This document shows, piece after piece, positions 1 to 8,588 of a DNA stretch of 64,000 nucleotides (within the stretch, counting starts at the first letter, position 1; every line of letters begins with the position of its first letter). A program made the translations under genes and the position numbers. The notes below the pieces were generated by a model, which saw nothing but the letters and a program-made list of their open reading frames with translations, did not search any database and was not told where the DNA came from. The DNA comes from Verrucomicrobiota bacterium (GTDB lineage: Bacteria > Verrucomicrobiota > Verrucomicrobiia > Limisphaerales > JADJPG01), in contig JADJPG010000001.1 in NCBI GenBank assembly GCA_016713365.1, forward strand, positions 62,001 through 126,000. The letters run 5' to 3'.

Positions 1-435
1 ACGCCCGTCGAGCTGGAACAATGGGGCGGACCGGAACCGTTGCAGGCCACCGTCCGCTTCGTCGAGCCTGCGGCGTTCACGAAAGTCTCTGCGCTCGGCG
101 TCGAGGAACAGCGCGTCTATGTCGTCGCGGATTTGCTCACGCCCGTCGCCCAGCGCGGCAGTCTCGGCGACAACTTCCGCGTCGAGGCGCGCATCATCAC
201 CTGGCAAAAGGAGCAGGCGTTGAAGGTGCCGAACGGCGTGATCTTCCGACGCGGCGACCAGTGGAGCGCCTACGTCGTCGCCGGCGACCGCGCCGAACTG
301 CGTTCAGTGAAAGTTGGCCGCGCCAGCACGACCGAGACGGAGATTCTCGAAGGCCTGAAGGAAGGCGACGAAGTGATCCTCTACCCCGGTGATCGCATCA
401 AGGACGGCCTGCGCATCAGCGTGGTGAAGATGTAA
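1..435 (+). CDS. RND efflux periplasmic adaptor (HlyD/MFP family), C-terminal part only
   Basis: The reading frame is open from the first base of the window, so the gene starts upstream and only about 144 C-terminal residues are visible. They form the last beta-barrel and membrane-proximal domain of a membrane fusion protein: a barrel strand set around a VVADLLTP-like segment, a VPNGVIFRRGDQWSAYVV stretch (the typical 'VP..AV...g..~~.V~V' end of the barrel), then GRASTTETEILEGLKEGDEVI and a short basic tail. Such proteins bridge an inner-membrane RND or ABC pump to an outer-membrane channel. The pump gene is not in the window, and the next gene is unrelated. Family assignment is from motif pattern only; the substrate is unknown. 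Confidence 0.8.
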   Translation, partial: TPVELEQWGGPEPLQATVRFVEPAAFTKVSALGVEEQRVYVVADLLTPVAQRGSLGDNFRVEARIITWQKEQALKVPNGVIFRRGDQWSAYVVAGDRAELRSVKVGRASTTETEILEGLKEGDEVILYPGDRIKDGLRISVVKM

Positions 436-486
436 GTGTAATCAAACAATACGAAAAGCCGGCGGAATATTGAGCAAATCGAAATC

Positions 487-726
487 ATGAATCTTCCCAA
501 ATCGGCCAAGAGACTGGGTTCCTTGGGGACCCTTTTGACTATCCTTTTGCTCTGTGGAGTTGGCTGCACCCGGAGAGGCGAGTATGCCGTTGAGAACCAG
601 ACCTCAGCAGACTTGATGGAAGTTTCCGTTTTCATCGGCGGACATCGGATTCAGCACGGCATTCTTGACTCCATCGAATCACAAGAGCTTCTCAGGTCCA
701 ATCCGGGTTCTGGAGATTTGCCCTGA
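487..726 (+). CDS. Small putative lipoprotein, apparently cut short by an in-frame TGA
   Basis: This 79-residue product has a basic N-terminus, a hydrophobic stretch (residues 14-24) and a cysteine in LLLCGVGC. That is a weak lipobox, because position -3 is Gly rather than Leu. The mature part is polar and contains VENQTSADLMEVSVFIGG, which looks like a beta-rich small domain. The TGA at 724-726 is followed in the same frame by 44 more sense codons, starting VFWASKGVKMVTNRTT, up to TAG at 859-861. The extension looks like the rest of the same beta domain (alternating hydrophobics, NVYFSITDTG), so the intact gene was probably about 124 residues long (487-861). Function unknown. Confidence 0.5.
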   Translation: MNLPKSAKRLGSLGTLLTILLLCGVGCTRRGEYAVENQTSADLMEVSVFIGGHRIQHGILDSIESQELLRSNPGSGDLP

Positions 727-921
727 GTTTTTTGGGCAAGTAAGGGCGTAAAAATGGTGACGAACCGGACAACCATTTCCAGCGACGCCCTCCGAAAAGA
801 AAGAAACGTATATTTTTCGATTACCGACACCGGCTTGGTAACCCGCATCGTCCAGCAGTAGGAACTGTAAGTCGGGTAAACCGGTTTCCCGGCAGCCAGA
901 ACCACCTGTCATTACCTCGAC

Positions 922-2235
922 CTACTGAGCGCCGTTGTCCCGGCGATACGCCTCCGCAAGCAGCGTCACCGGATGCGCGACGCGCAGCGGCAGGCCTTCC
1001 TTCTTCGCGCCATTCACGATCTGCAACAGGCAGCCCGGATTACCCGTCGCCACCACTTCGCACTTCGTCGTGCGAATGTGCTTCATCTTGCGCTCCAGAA
1101 GCTCGCCCGCCATTTCCGGCTGCGTGATGTTGTAGATACCCGCGCTGCCGCAGCACCAGTTCGACTCGAAGAGCTCGACGAGCTTCACGCCTGGAATCGC
1201 CTTCAGCATCTGCCGCGGCTGATTCACGATCTTCTGACCGTGACACAGGTGACAGCTCTCGTGATACGTCACAACCTGTTCCGCCGCGCCGTTGGACGCC
1301 GGCGCCTTGATTCCAATCTGCGCAAGCCACTCGTGAATGTCCTTCACCTTGCGGTCCCACTCATGAGCACGCGCCTCGTAGGCAGCGTCGCCTTCCAGCA
1401 GCTTCGCGTAGTGTTTCAAGTGAGAGCCGCAGCCGCCGGCGTTGGTGATGATCGCGTCGAACTGCTCAGGCGGAAACTGGTCGATGTTCCTCCGCGCGAG
1501 ACGCTGCGCGAGTTCCCATTCACCGTTGTGCGCGTGGAGCGAGCCGCAGCAACTCTGGTCGGCCGGAGTAATCACTTCGCAGTCGTTCTGGGCTAGAACG
1601 TCCACGGTGTCGCGATTCACATCGCTGAAGATCAAATCCTGCGCGCAGCCAATCAGCATCGCCACGCGATACTTCTTGATGCCAGCGGGCGGCGTGACCG
1701 GAGCGATGAGGTCGGCCGAGAACTTGTCCTGCACCGTCGGCGTCATCGCCTCCATCTCACGCAGGCGTTTCGGCATCAGCTTCATGACCCCGGACCGCCG
1801 GACGATCGTCTGCAAGCCAAGCTGCTGATACAGCCGCAGCACGTGCCCGACGAGTTGCAGGCGGTTCAAGTCCATGAACAGCCAGCGCAAGGTGAAACCG
1901 CGAATCGCATCCCGTTTCGGCGAATCGAGCACGCCGCTTTGTTCAGCCTCTGCCTGCGCGTGCTCGAACAGCTCGGCGTAGTTCACGCCCGCCGGACAAG
2001 CCGTCATGCAAGCGAGACAGCCGAGGCAGAAGTACATTTCGTCCGCGAAGGTCTTTGTCGCCTCCAGCTTGCCATCGGCAATGGAACGCATCAGCGCGAT
2101 GCGACCGCGCGGGCTGTTGCGTTCCACCTTGGTGGCGTCGTAGGTCGGGCAGGTCGGCAGGCAGAGCCCGCAGTGCATGCATTGCTGCACCACGGAGTAA
2201 TCGAGATTCTTGAGATGCGAAGTCGTCGCGTTCAT
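922..2235 (-). CDS. glcF: Glycolate oxidase iron-sulfur subunit-like (Fe-S)-binding protein
   Basis: The product passes electrons from glycolate (or a similar 2-hydroxyacid) oxidation towards the quinone pool. It has 437 residues from the ATG at 2235; an in-frame GTG at 2262 would add nine residues. Two 4Fe-4S motifs stand near the N-terminus, CMHCGLCLPTCP and CLGCLACMTACP. Two cysteine-rich CCG domains follow, with CCGSLHAHNG in the middle and CCGSAGIYN near the end. This order and length match GlcF and the related LutA/GlpC family. No glcD or glcE lies in the window, so the FAD partner must be elsewhere, and a lactate or glycerol-phosphate role is possible. The next gene (pdxA) is on the same strand, 76 bp upstream of this one. 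Confidence 0.85.
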   Translation of the reverse strand: MNATTSHLKNLDYSVVQQCMHCGLCLPTCPTYDATKVERNSPRGRIALMRSIADGKLEATKTFADEMYFCLGCLACMTACPAGVNYAELFEHAQAEAEQSGVLDSPKRDAIRGFTLRWLFMDLNRLQLVGHVLRLYQQLGLQTIVRRSGVMKLMPKRLREMEAMTPTVQDKFSADLIAPVTPPAGIKKYRVAMLIGCAQDLIFSDVNRDTVDVLAQNDCEVITPADQSCCGSLHAHNGEWELAQRLARRNIDQFPPEQFDAIITNAGGCGSHLKHYAKLLEGDAAYEARAHEWDRKVKDIHEWLAQIGIKAPASNGAAEQVVTYHESCHLCHGQKIVNQPRQMLKAIPGVKLVELFESNWCCGSAGIYNITQPEMAGELLERKMKHIRTTKCEVVATGNPGCLLQIVNGAKKEGLPLRVAHPVTLLAEAYRRDNGAQ

Positions 2236-2311
2236 CACGTCAATGGAGCGAGAGATAACCACGCGGCGCGATCATTGCGAAGGAATTTCCAAACCAGCCG
2301 TCGCGTTGCCG

Positions 2312-3325
2312 CTACCCACGCGCCAGCTTCTTCGCCAGCCGCAGCGCCGCAATCATGCTGGAAGGATTCGCAATGCCTCGGCCTGCGATGTCGTATGCCG
2401 TGCCGTGATCCGGCGACGTACGCACGAAAGGCAGGCCCAGCGTCCAGTTCACACCCGTGTCGAAGCCAATCATCTTCAGCGGCACCAAACCTTGGTCGTG
2501 ATACATCGCCACCACCGCATCGTAGTCGCCACGGAACGCGTAGTGAAACAACGTGTCCGCCGCGAGCGGCCCGACGACATCGATCCCCCAGCTTCGCATC
2601 GCCTCCACGGCCGGCACGATCATCGTGATCTCCTCATCGCCGATCTTGCCGCCCTCGCCGGCGTGCGGATTCAACCCGCATACTGCCACGCGCGCCCGCG
2701 GCAACCCGAGATCCCGACACGCCTTCGCCGCCAGCTCGATCACGAGTTCAATTTTCTCCCGCTTGAGCGAAGACGCGACTCGCGCAATCGGGACATGAAT
2801 TGTCGCCAGCGCCACGCGCAACCAGCGCTGCCGATCATCGCAACCCAGCAACATCATCGCCGTGCGGTCTGTGCCGGCAATCGCGGAGAGCAGCTCCGTC
2901 TGACCGACGAAATCGTTCTCACCTGATTTGATGATCGACTCCTTGTTCACCGGCGCCGTGACCAACGCCGCGGCTTCACCGCGAAGACAAAGCTCCGCGC
3001 CATGCTTAAGCCATGCGATGGCAGCCCGCGCCGCCTCTGGCGAATGCGGAGTGCAAAGTGTGGAATGGGGAACCTCGGGGGGCAGCGGGTTGAAGACCGT
3101 GATGCGATCCGTCGGCTTCGCTTCCGCCGATGAATGGATATCCAATCCCAAGCCCAGCTGTTCGTTCAGCGAACGAACCAGCGACTCATCGCCGACGAAC
3201 AGATAACGCGATTCATCCACCGACAGCTCGGCCGCCACCGCTTTGAGCGCCACTTCCGGCCCGATTCCGCCCGCGTCACCGAGGGCGATGGCGATGGGAC
3301 GGTTTCGGGAACCGGCGGCACTCAT
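2312..3325 (-). CDS. pdxA: 4-hydroxythreonine-4-phosphate dehydrogenase
   Basis: PdxA oxidises 4-phosphohydroxy-L-threonine in the DXP-dependent pyridoxal phosphate pathway; it is an NAD- and metal-dependent cytoplasmic dimer. Seen here: the N-terminal IAIALGDAGGIGPEV (the family usually has GDPAGIGPE, so the Pro is replaced), VTAPVNKES, the metal/substrate loop MYHDQGLVPLKM, and the C-terminal VRTSPDHGTAYDIAGRG. The 337-residue length is normal. The start is the ATG at 3325, which overlaps the stop of the ABC-F gene (ATGA), so the two are translationally coupled. A short in-frame insert (HSTLCTPHS, coded by 3041-3072) resembles dispersed GGAATGCGGA-type repeats of these genomes. Confidence 0.93.
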   Translation of the reverse strand: MSAAGSRNRPIAIALGDAGGIGPEVALKAVAAELSVDESRYLFVGDESLVRSLNEQLGLGLDIHSSAEAKPTDRITVFNPLPPEVPHSTLCTPHSPEAARAAIAWLKHGAELCLRGEAAALVTAPVNKESIIKSGENDFVGQTELLSAIAGTDRTAMMLLGCDDRQRWLRVALATIHVPIARVASSLKREKIELVIELAAKACRDLGLPRARVAVCGLNPHAGEGGKIGDEEITMIVPAVEAMRSWGIDVVGPLAADTLFHYAFRGDYDAVVAMYHDQGLVPLKMIGFDTGVNWTLGLPFVRTSPDHGTAYDIAGRGIANPSSMIAALRLAKKLARG

Positions 3326-5274
3326 GGATTCGCAGCGTCGATGGCGGCAAGCTTGATCTCGGCCTCTTCCCACGCGGTGGTGGTCTTGGCCAGCTCATCC
3401 TGCACTTCCACCAGCTCGCGGTTCACCACCACGGCCCGGCCCGGGCTGTCGTAGGTTTCCTGCTTCTCCAGCTCGGCGGTGAGCTCGGCCTGGCGCTGCT
3501 CAAGTTCCTGGATTTTCTTCTCCAGCTGATACACGAGCTGCTGCTGGCCCTTGCGCTTGCCGGAGCGCGCCTGGCGCTGCTCGGCCTCGAGACGCTTCTG
3601 TTCCTTGCGGTCCACGTTCGATTTCGCCTGCACGACGACTTTCGCCTCGGCCTTGGCCCCGGCGGTCAACGCTTCGCGGGCGGAGACGGCCTTGGTCTTG
3701 TCGAGGTAGTACTGGTAGTCACCCGCGTAAGGCGTGAGCACGCCGGCGTTGATGTGGATGACGTGCTTGGCCAGCGCGCGGATGAAGTAAACGTCGTGGC
3801 TGATGAAGATGAGCGTACCCTCGAACTGACCGAGCGCATAGATCAGCGCGTCGATGCTGTTCATGTCGAGGTGCGTCGTCGGCTCGTCCATGAGCAGGAG
3901 GTTCGGCGGATCAAGCAGCAGTTTCACCAGCGCGAGACGGCTCTTCTCACCGCCGCTGAGCACGCTGACTTTCTTGAACACATCGTCGCCACGAAACAGG
4001 AAGCTGCCGAGCAAGGTCCGCACGGATTGCTCAGTGACGCGCTGCGGCGTGTCGAGCGCTTCATCCAGCACGCTGCGCGAGGGATCGAGCATCTCGACGC
4101 GATACTGCGAGTAGTAACCGGATTTGACGTTGTGCCCGAGCTCGCGAGTGCCGGCCTGCGGCTTGATCGCGTCGCCGAGAATCTTCAGCAAGGTGGATTT
4201 GCCCGCGCCGTTCGGCCCGACGAGCACGATGCGCTCGCCGCGTTCGGCTTCGAAGTCGAGCCCGCGATAGACGACGTTCTGACCGTAGGCCTGATGAATG
4301 CCTTCCAGCCGGATGACGCGCTGGCCGCTGCGCTGCGGCTGCGGAAACGAGAAGCTGACCTTCGCGTTGTCGTCGATGGGCGCTTCGATCTTGTCCATGC
4401 GCTCCACCGCCTTGAGCTTGCTCTGCGCCTGCGCGGCCTTCGAGGCTTTCGCGCGGAAGCGGTTCACGAAATCCATCATGTGCGCGATCTCGCGCTGCTG
4501 GTTCTTGTAGGCCGAGAGGAGCTGGGCTTCGCTGGCCTCGCGCTGAATGAGGAACTCGTCGTAATTGCCGCGATAACGCATGAGCTTGCTCTGGCGAATC
4601 TCGACAATGCTGTCGACCAGGCTGTTGAGGAACTCGCGATCATGCGAGATGACGAGGATGGCACCGGGATAGCCCTGCAAGTAACCCTGGAACCAGATCA
4701 GCGCGTCGAGATCGAGATGGTTCGTCGGTTCGTCGAGCATCAGGAGATCGGGCTCCTGCGTGAGCAATCGCGCCAGGTGCGCACGCATCACCCAGCCGCC
4801 GCTCATCTCGCGCGCCGGCCGATCGAAGTCCTTTTCGCGAAAGCTCAGGCCGGCGAGGATCTGCTTGGCCTTGGCCTCAATGCGGTAGCCATCCAGCTCG
4901 TTGTAGCGGTCGTGGATGTTGTCGTGGATGTCCTCGGAATGCTGGGCTTCGATTGGATGGTCCAGTTCCCACGCCTTGATGACCCGGCGAAGCTTCACGA
5001 ACTCCGGCGAGATGGCGGTGGCCAGCTCGATGACTGTTTCGTCGGCGATGGGCGCGCTCTCCTGCGGCAGGTAGCCGATCTTGACGTTGCGCTCGGTCAT
5101 GACTTCGCCGGCATCGGGCGAGCCTTCGCCGAGCATCATGGAAAAGAGCGTGGTCTTGCCCGCGCCATTCGGACCGACGAGGCCGATGCGGTCCTCGCGA
5201 TTGATTTGCAGCGTTACGTCCGCGAACAAAGTGCGGCCGCCGTATGCCTTCGTGATGCCAGAAAGAGTCAACAT
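3322..5274 (-). CDS. ABC-F family ATP-binding protein (ribosome-associated type)
   Basis: This 650-residue protein has two ABC ATPase domains in one chain and no membrane segment. Domain 1 has Walker A GPNGAGKTT, a degenerate signature MSGGWVMRAHLARLL and Walker B LLMLDEPTNHLD. Domain 2 has Walker A GPNGAGKST, signature LSGGEKSRLALVKLL and LLLMDEPTTHLD. The linker between them (around residues 235-310) is rich in Lys, Ala and Gln, as in the P-site tRNA-interaction motif. The C-terminus (about 550-640) is a charged coiled coil. ABC-F proteins act on the ribosome (EttA, Uup, YheS, YfmR groups); this one is nearest to the Uup/YfmR/YheS type by layout. Its stop overlaps the pdxA start. Confidence 0.92.
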   Translation of the reverse strand: MLTLSGITKAYGGRTLFADVTLQINREDRIGLVGPNGAGKTTLFSMMLGEGSPDAGEVMTERNVKIGYLPQESAPIADETVIELATAISPEFVKLRRVIKAWELDHPIEAQHSEDIHDNIHDRYNELDGYRIEAKAKQILAGLSFREKDFDRPAREMSGGWVMRAHLARLLTQEPDLLMLDEPTNHLDLDALIWFQGYLQGYPGAILVISHDREFLNSLVDSIVEIRQSKLMRYRGNYDEFLIQREASEAQLLSAYKNQQREIAHMMDFVNRFRAKASKAAQAQSKLKAVERMDKIEAPIDDNAKVSFSFPQPQRSGQRVIRLEGIHQAYGQNVVYRGLDFEAERGERIVLVGPNGAGKSTLLKILGDAIKPQAGTRELGHNVKSGYYSQYRVEMLDPSRSVLDEALDTPQRVTEQSVRTLLGSFLFRGDDVFKKVSVLSGGEKSRLALVKLLLDPPNLLLMDEPTTHLDMNSIDALIYALGQFEGTLIFISHDVYFIRALAKHVIHINAGVLTPYAGDYQYYLDKTKAVSAREALTAGAKAEAKVVVQAKSNVDRKEQKRLEAEQRQARSGKRKGQQQLVYQLEKKIQELEQRQAELTAELEKQETYDSPGRAVVVNRELVEVQDELAKTTTAWEEAEIKLAAIDAANP

Positions 5275-5345
5275 GCGACGCGCAGTCTACCAAGGTCCGG
5301 CTCGGCAGAACAAGAACGCAGGCAACAGTTCGTGAACACAGCCAT

Positions 5346-5776
5346 TCAAGGCCGGCTGCCATCGTCGGATTTCCCGTACTTTCCTTCGGCACGAATTCCA
5401 CCACGTCCGCCCGCACCGTCACCCGCGGCACGGAGAACAAGATGTAGAAAGAGCTCGACCGTTCCGCCATTACGTTTGCGAGGGTTTGCGGACGTCCCGC
5501 CTGCATTTCCGCCGAGATGTACAATCGGTCCATCGCCGTCCCCAGGCGCGCGGGAGCCATCGTCAAGACTCCGAACAACGACCATCCCCTGGCCTGACCG
5601 ACAGCATTCGTCTTCACCGTCACGAAATTCGCCCGTTCGAGGCGAATCGCAGTACCGCTGTGAAAATCTGAATTCGCCGGGCCGTTCAGCAACGACGTCG
5701 CCGTCGGCAACAACGGCGCCGCAGCGCAACCGCCCAACAGCATCGCCAACACCAGTAATGCCAGTCTCGTCCACAT
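5346..5776 (-). CDS. Putative lipoprotein (DUF6567-like), frameshifted near its 3' end
   Basis: The product starts with a basic N-terminus, a hydrophobic core and lipobox LLGGC, and so is likely a lipoprotein. The ATG at 5776 is chosen because AGGGTG lies upstream; another ATG at 5791 adds five residues. The mature part has VKTNAVGQARGWSLFG, then AMDRLY and ALANVM-like helices, and ends in SFYILFSVPRVTVRADVVEF. This resembles DUF6567-type lipoproteins with a repeat-like beta core. In the given frame no stop follows until 4877, deep inside the ABC-F gene. One base change around 5383-5388 moves to a frame giving GKYGKSDDGSRP and a stop at 5346, which is the more natural end. Function unknown. 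Confidence 0.5.
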
Positions 5777-5928
5777 ACCAGCACCCTGCATTAACTAGAC
5801 GCTTCGGGCCAGTTGGAATTACCTTCAGGCGCGGGGGTGCGACCGTCTCATTGTCTTCAACGGCCCTCCCTCCCTCTCATTGGTGCTCTCGGAAAAACGT
5901 TTCTCCCGGATTAACAAACACAGCACGG

Positions 5929-6903
5929 TCAGGGACTATCTGAATCTGAACCGGTCGAAAGGATGACGAGGCCGGGGCTAGGCATAAGCGATGTTGGTTT
6001 GTAGCGCGGCGACCTGGGACGGAGAGATTCCATTCGGGATGCGAGTTGATGGCTGTAGGCTTGGAAATCTTTGGTTTCTGCATCGTCTCCAAGAATCTCT
6101 CCCATGTCGGTGATGCAGTTAGCGGCGAGTTCCTTGAGGCGTTGCAGTTTGGTGTCGGTGGAGAGGGTGTCGTCGAGACGAATCTTGTCCGCAGCCTCTC
6201 CGGCTGCGGACTGGATGCGGTACAGGTCGGATTTCATCTCGAATTCCAAACGCTTGCCGAACCGTGATCCAGCAATTGCGATGAAAGTTGTATCACGGAT
6301 CATTTGGTAGATCTTGAACCGTTCTTCGCCAATGCTGATGCGAACCTTCTCGTCGAATTCCTTCCACGCGGTATCGAAGGTGGATGGGTTCTCGGCGATG
6401 CGTTTCTCGAATTCCTGCCGGTGCCTGAAAATGGCGCGATGCTCCTCGTCGGAGAGCTTCATAGCAAAGGTGACGGACTTGACGCCTTGTCCAAGGAAGG
6501 AGTCGCGCAAATCGTATTCGAACTTCTCCTCGGGTGTGAGGATCTGGTTGAGGCGCTGATCGAGTTCGCGTAAAAGCTCATTCAATTCCCGAATGCCGAC
6601 GGCATCTTGCGTGCCGGGAGTGACGCGGCGCTTGTGTTCCGCAGCGTTGTCGCTTTCGGCCTGTTTCACGGCTTCGCGTTTGTTCTCGGGCAGGTATTCG
6701 TATTCGCGGGGTGGGATCTTGGGCAAATGATCTGGAATAGCGACTACGGCAGGCCCTACAGGTAGAAGGCTGTATGTCGACGCAGGGGAGGGCGTGGCCT
6801 CGATTGAGGTCGGCTTGGGCTCATCCGTAATCTTGTTGCGAAGAAGCATGAAGGCCGTCACTGCCAGTGCGACTCCGATTCCTAAAATCAATCTCCTTTT
6901 CAT
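5929..6903 (-). CDS. Membrane-anchored hypothetical protein with helical periplasmic domain
   Basis: I do not recognise a family. The 324-residue product begins with MKRR and a single hydrophobic segment (about residues 4-21, LILGIGVALAVTAFMLL). A Pro/Ser/Thr-rich linker follows (25-65), then a long mostly helical region rich in Glu, Lys and Arg (about 75-290, including LSDEEHRAIFRHRQEFEKR). The tail is Ser/Pro-rich. The 'LTPEEKFEYDLRDSFLG' and 'SDEEHRAIF' pattern resembles secreted helical proteins of unknown function that are common in Verrucomicrobia. The gene stands alone and diverges from comM, with the two coding regions 147 bp apart when the comM start at 7051 is used. N-terminus probably inside, rest periplasmic. 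Confidence 0.65.
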   Translation of the reverse strand: MKRRLILGIGVALAVTAFMLLRNKITDEPKPTSIEATPSPASTYSLLPVGPAVVAIPDHLPKIPPREYEYLPENKREAVKQAESDNAAEHKRRVTPGTQDAVGIRELNELLRELDQRLNQILTPEEKFEYDLRDSFLGQGVKSVTFAMKLSDEEHRAIFRHRQEFEKRIAENPSTFDTAWKEFDEKVRISIGEERFKIYQMIRDTTFIAIAGSRFGKRLEFEMKSDLYRIQSAAGEAADKIRLDDTLSTDTKLQRLKELAANCITDMGEILGDDAETKDFQAYSHQLASRMESLRPRSPRYKPTSLMPSPGLVILSTGSDSDSP

Positions 6904-7050
6904 AGTTGCTTTGAAGTATTGACCGTAATGATAATTTCTCGTTCAAAGCTGGCTCACCCCAGCTTGAGAACCATTTTCCACTGCAAAACCGCCTCCACGC
7001 AGAAAAACCAGATTGCAGATCCCACCCTCCTCGCACATACAATCCCGGCC

Positions 7051-8577
7051 ATGCTGGCCAAGGTTTGTTCCGCTGCCGTCACTGGCATCGAAGCGTTTGC
7101 AGTCGAGGTTGAGGTGAATTCGGGGTGGGGTGATTCCATCATCGTGATTGTCGGGCTGCCCGATGCCGCGGTGCGCGAATCGCGCGATCGCGTGAGCACT
7201 GCGCTGTCGAATTCCGGCTACAAATTCCCGATGGGCAAGACCACCATCAACCTCGCGCCCGCCGACGTGAAGAAGGAAGGCCCCAGCTTTGACCTGCACA
7301 TCGCCGTCGGCATGCTCGCCGCCAGCGAACAGCTCGAAACCGATCAGCTCGACAACTTCGTCATGGTCGGCGAACTCGCGCTCACTGGCGCGGTGCGTCC
7401 GGTGAAAGGCGTACTCCCGATTGCCTTGCGCGCCCGCGCGGAGGGAAAGATCGGCGTGCTCGTGCCCGCGGAGAACGCGCCGGAAGCCGCCGTGGTCGAT
7501 GGCCTGAAGGTCTTTCCCATTCGCAACCTCCGCGAGGCCGCGAGCTTCCTCGAAGGCGAAACCAAGCTCGCCGCCACCAAGGTGGATCTCGACGGTCTCT
7601 TCGCCCACCGCAGCGATGACGAAAACGATTTCGCCGACGTGAAGGGTCAGGAATCGGTGAAGCGCGCGCTCGAGATCGCCGCGGCTGGCGGCCACAATAT
7701 TCTGCTCATCGGGCCGCCCGGCACCGGCAAATCGATGCTCGCGAAACGGCTCGCCACCATTCTCCCGCCGCTCACGCTCGAGGAGGCATTGGAGACGACG
7801 AAGATTCACAGCATCGTCGGTCTGCTCTCGTCCGGCCAGGCGCTCATTACGCAACGTCCGTTCCGCGCGCCGCATCACACCGCGAGCGACGCCGGATTGC
7901 TCGGCGGCAACATCAACCCGACGCCCGGCGAAATCTCGCTCGCGCACAATGGCGTGCTGTTCCTAGACGAATTGCCGGAGTTCAAGCGCAGCGTTCTGGA
8001 AACAATGCGCCAGCCGCTGGAGGAAGGCTACGTCACCATCTCGCGCGCCGCCGGCACGATGACCTTTCCCGCGCAGTTCATGCTCGTCGCCGCGATGAAC
8101 CCAACGCCCGACGGCAAGATGCCGCACGAATCGAAATGTTCGCCGCGCGAGATTCAAAATTACCTCGGCCGCATCTCGGGTCCGTTGCTGGACCGCGTGG
8201 ATCTGCACATCGAGGTGGCGCAGGTGAAGTTTCGTGAGATGGCCGCCGAGCGAACGGGCGAAAGCTCGGCGCAGATTCGCGAGCGCGTCATCGCCGCGCG
8301 CACCCGCCAGCAAAAGCGCTACGCCGGCAAAGCCCGCGTGACCTGCAACGCCCGCATGGGCACGAAGGAATTGAAGGCTCATTGTGCGCTCGATGAAGGC
8401 ACGCTCGACCTGCTCAAGATGGCGATGACCGAGATGAATCTCAGCGCCCGCGCCTACGACCGCATTCTGAAGGTCGCACGCACCATCGCCGATCTCGCCG
8501 GGGCGGATGCGGTGAACTCCGAGCACGTGAGCGAGGCGATTCAGTATCGTTCGCTTGACCGCCAGATTTGGGGATAG
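7051..8577 (+). CDS. comM: YifB/ComM family Mg-chelatase-like AAA+ ATPase
   Basis: ComM is a hexameric AAA+ helicase that promotes branch migration during natural transformation in species where it was tested. The open frame reaches back to 6919, but family alignment begins at MLAKVCSAAVTGIEAFAVEVEV, so the ATG at 7051 is chosen (508 residues, the usual length). Visible parts are the N-terminal Lon-like domain (VGLPDAAVRESRDRV, NLAPADVKKEGPSFDLHIAVG), Walker A GPPGTGKSM near residue 221, GLLGGNINPTPGEISLAHNGVLFLDELPEF with Walker B, the sensor region and the C-terminal Mg-chelatase domain ending LDRQIWG. deoC follows after 11 bp, so the two are probably co-transcribed. Confidence 0.93.
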   Translation: MLAKVCSAAVTGIEAFAVEVEVNSGWGDSIIVIVGLPDAAVRESRDRVSTALSNSGYKFPMGKTTINLAPADVKKEGPSFDLHIAVGMLAASEQLETDQLDNFVMVGELALTGAVRPVKGVLPIALRARAEGKIGVLVPAENAPEAAVVDGLKVFPIRNLREAASFLEGETKLAATKVDLDGLFAHRSDDENDFADVKGQESVKRALEIAAAGGHNILLIGPPGTGKSMLAKRLATILPPLTLEEALETTKIHSIVGLLSSGQALITQRPFRAPHHTASDAGLLGGNINPTPGEISLAHNGVLFLDELPEFKRSVLETMRQPLEEGYVTISRAAGTMTFPAQFMLVAAMNPTPDGKMPHESKCSPREIQNYLGRISGPLLDRVDLHIEVAQVKFREMAAERTGESSAQIRERVIAARTRQQKRYAGKARVTCNARMGTKELKAHCALDEGTLDLLKMAMTEMNLSARAYDRILKVARTIADLAGADAVNSEHVSEAIQYRSLDRQIWG

Positions 8578-8588
8578 AAACTCCCGCC

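Noticed and set aside
3754..5943. A 729-codon plus-strand frame over the ABC-F gene
   Set aside because: It is an antisense shadow of ABC-F with its translated walker motifs absent, and no plausible start or family.
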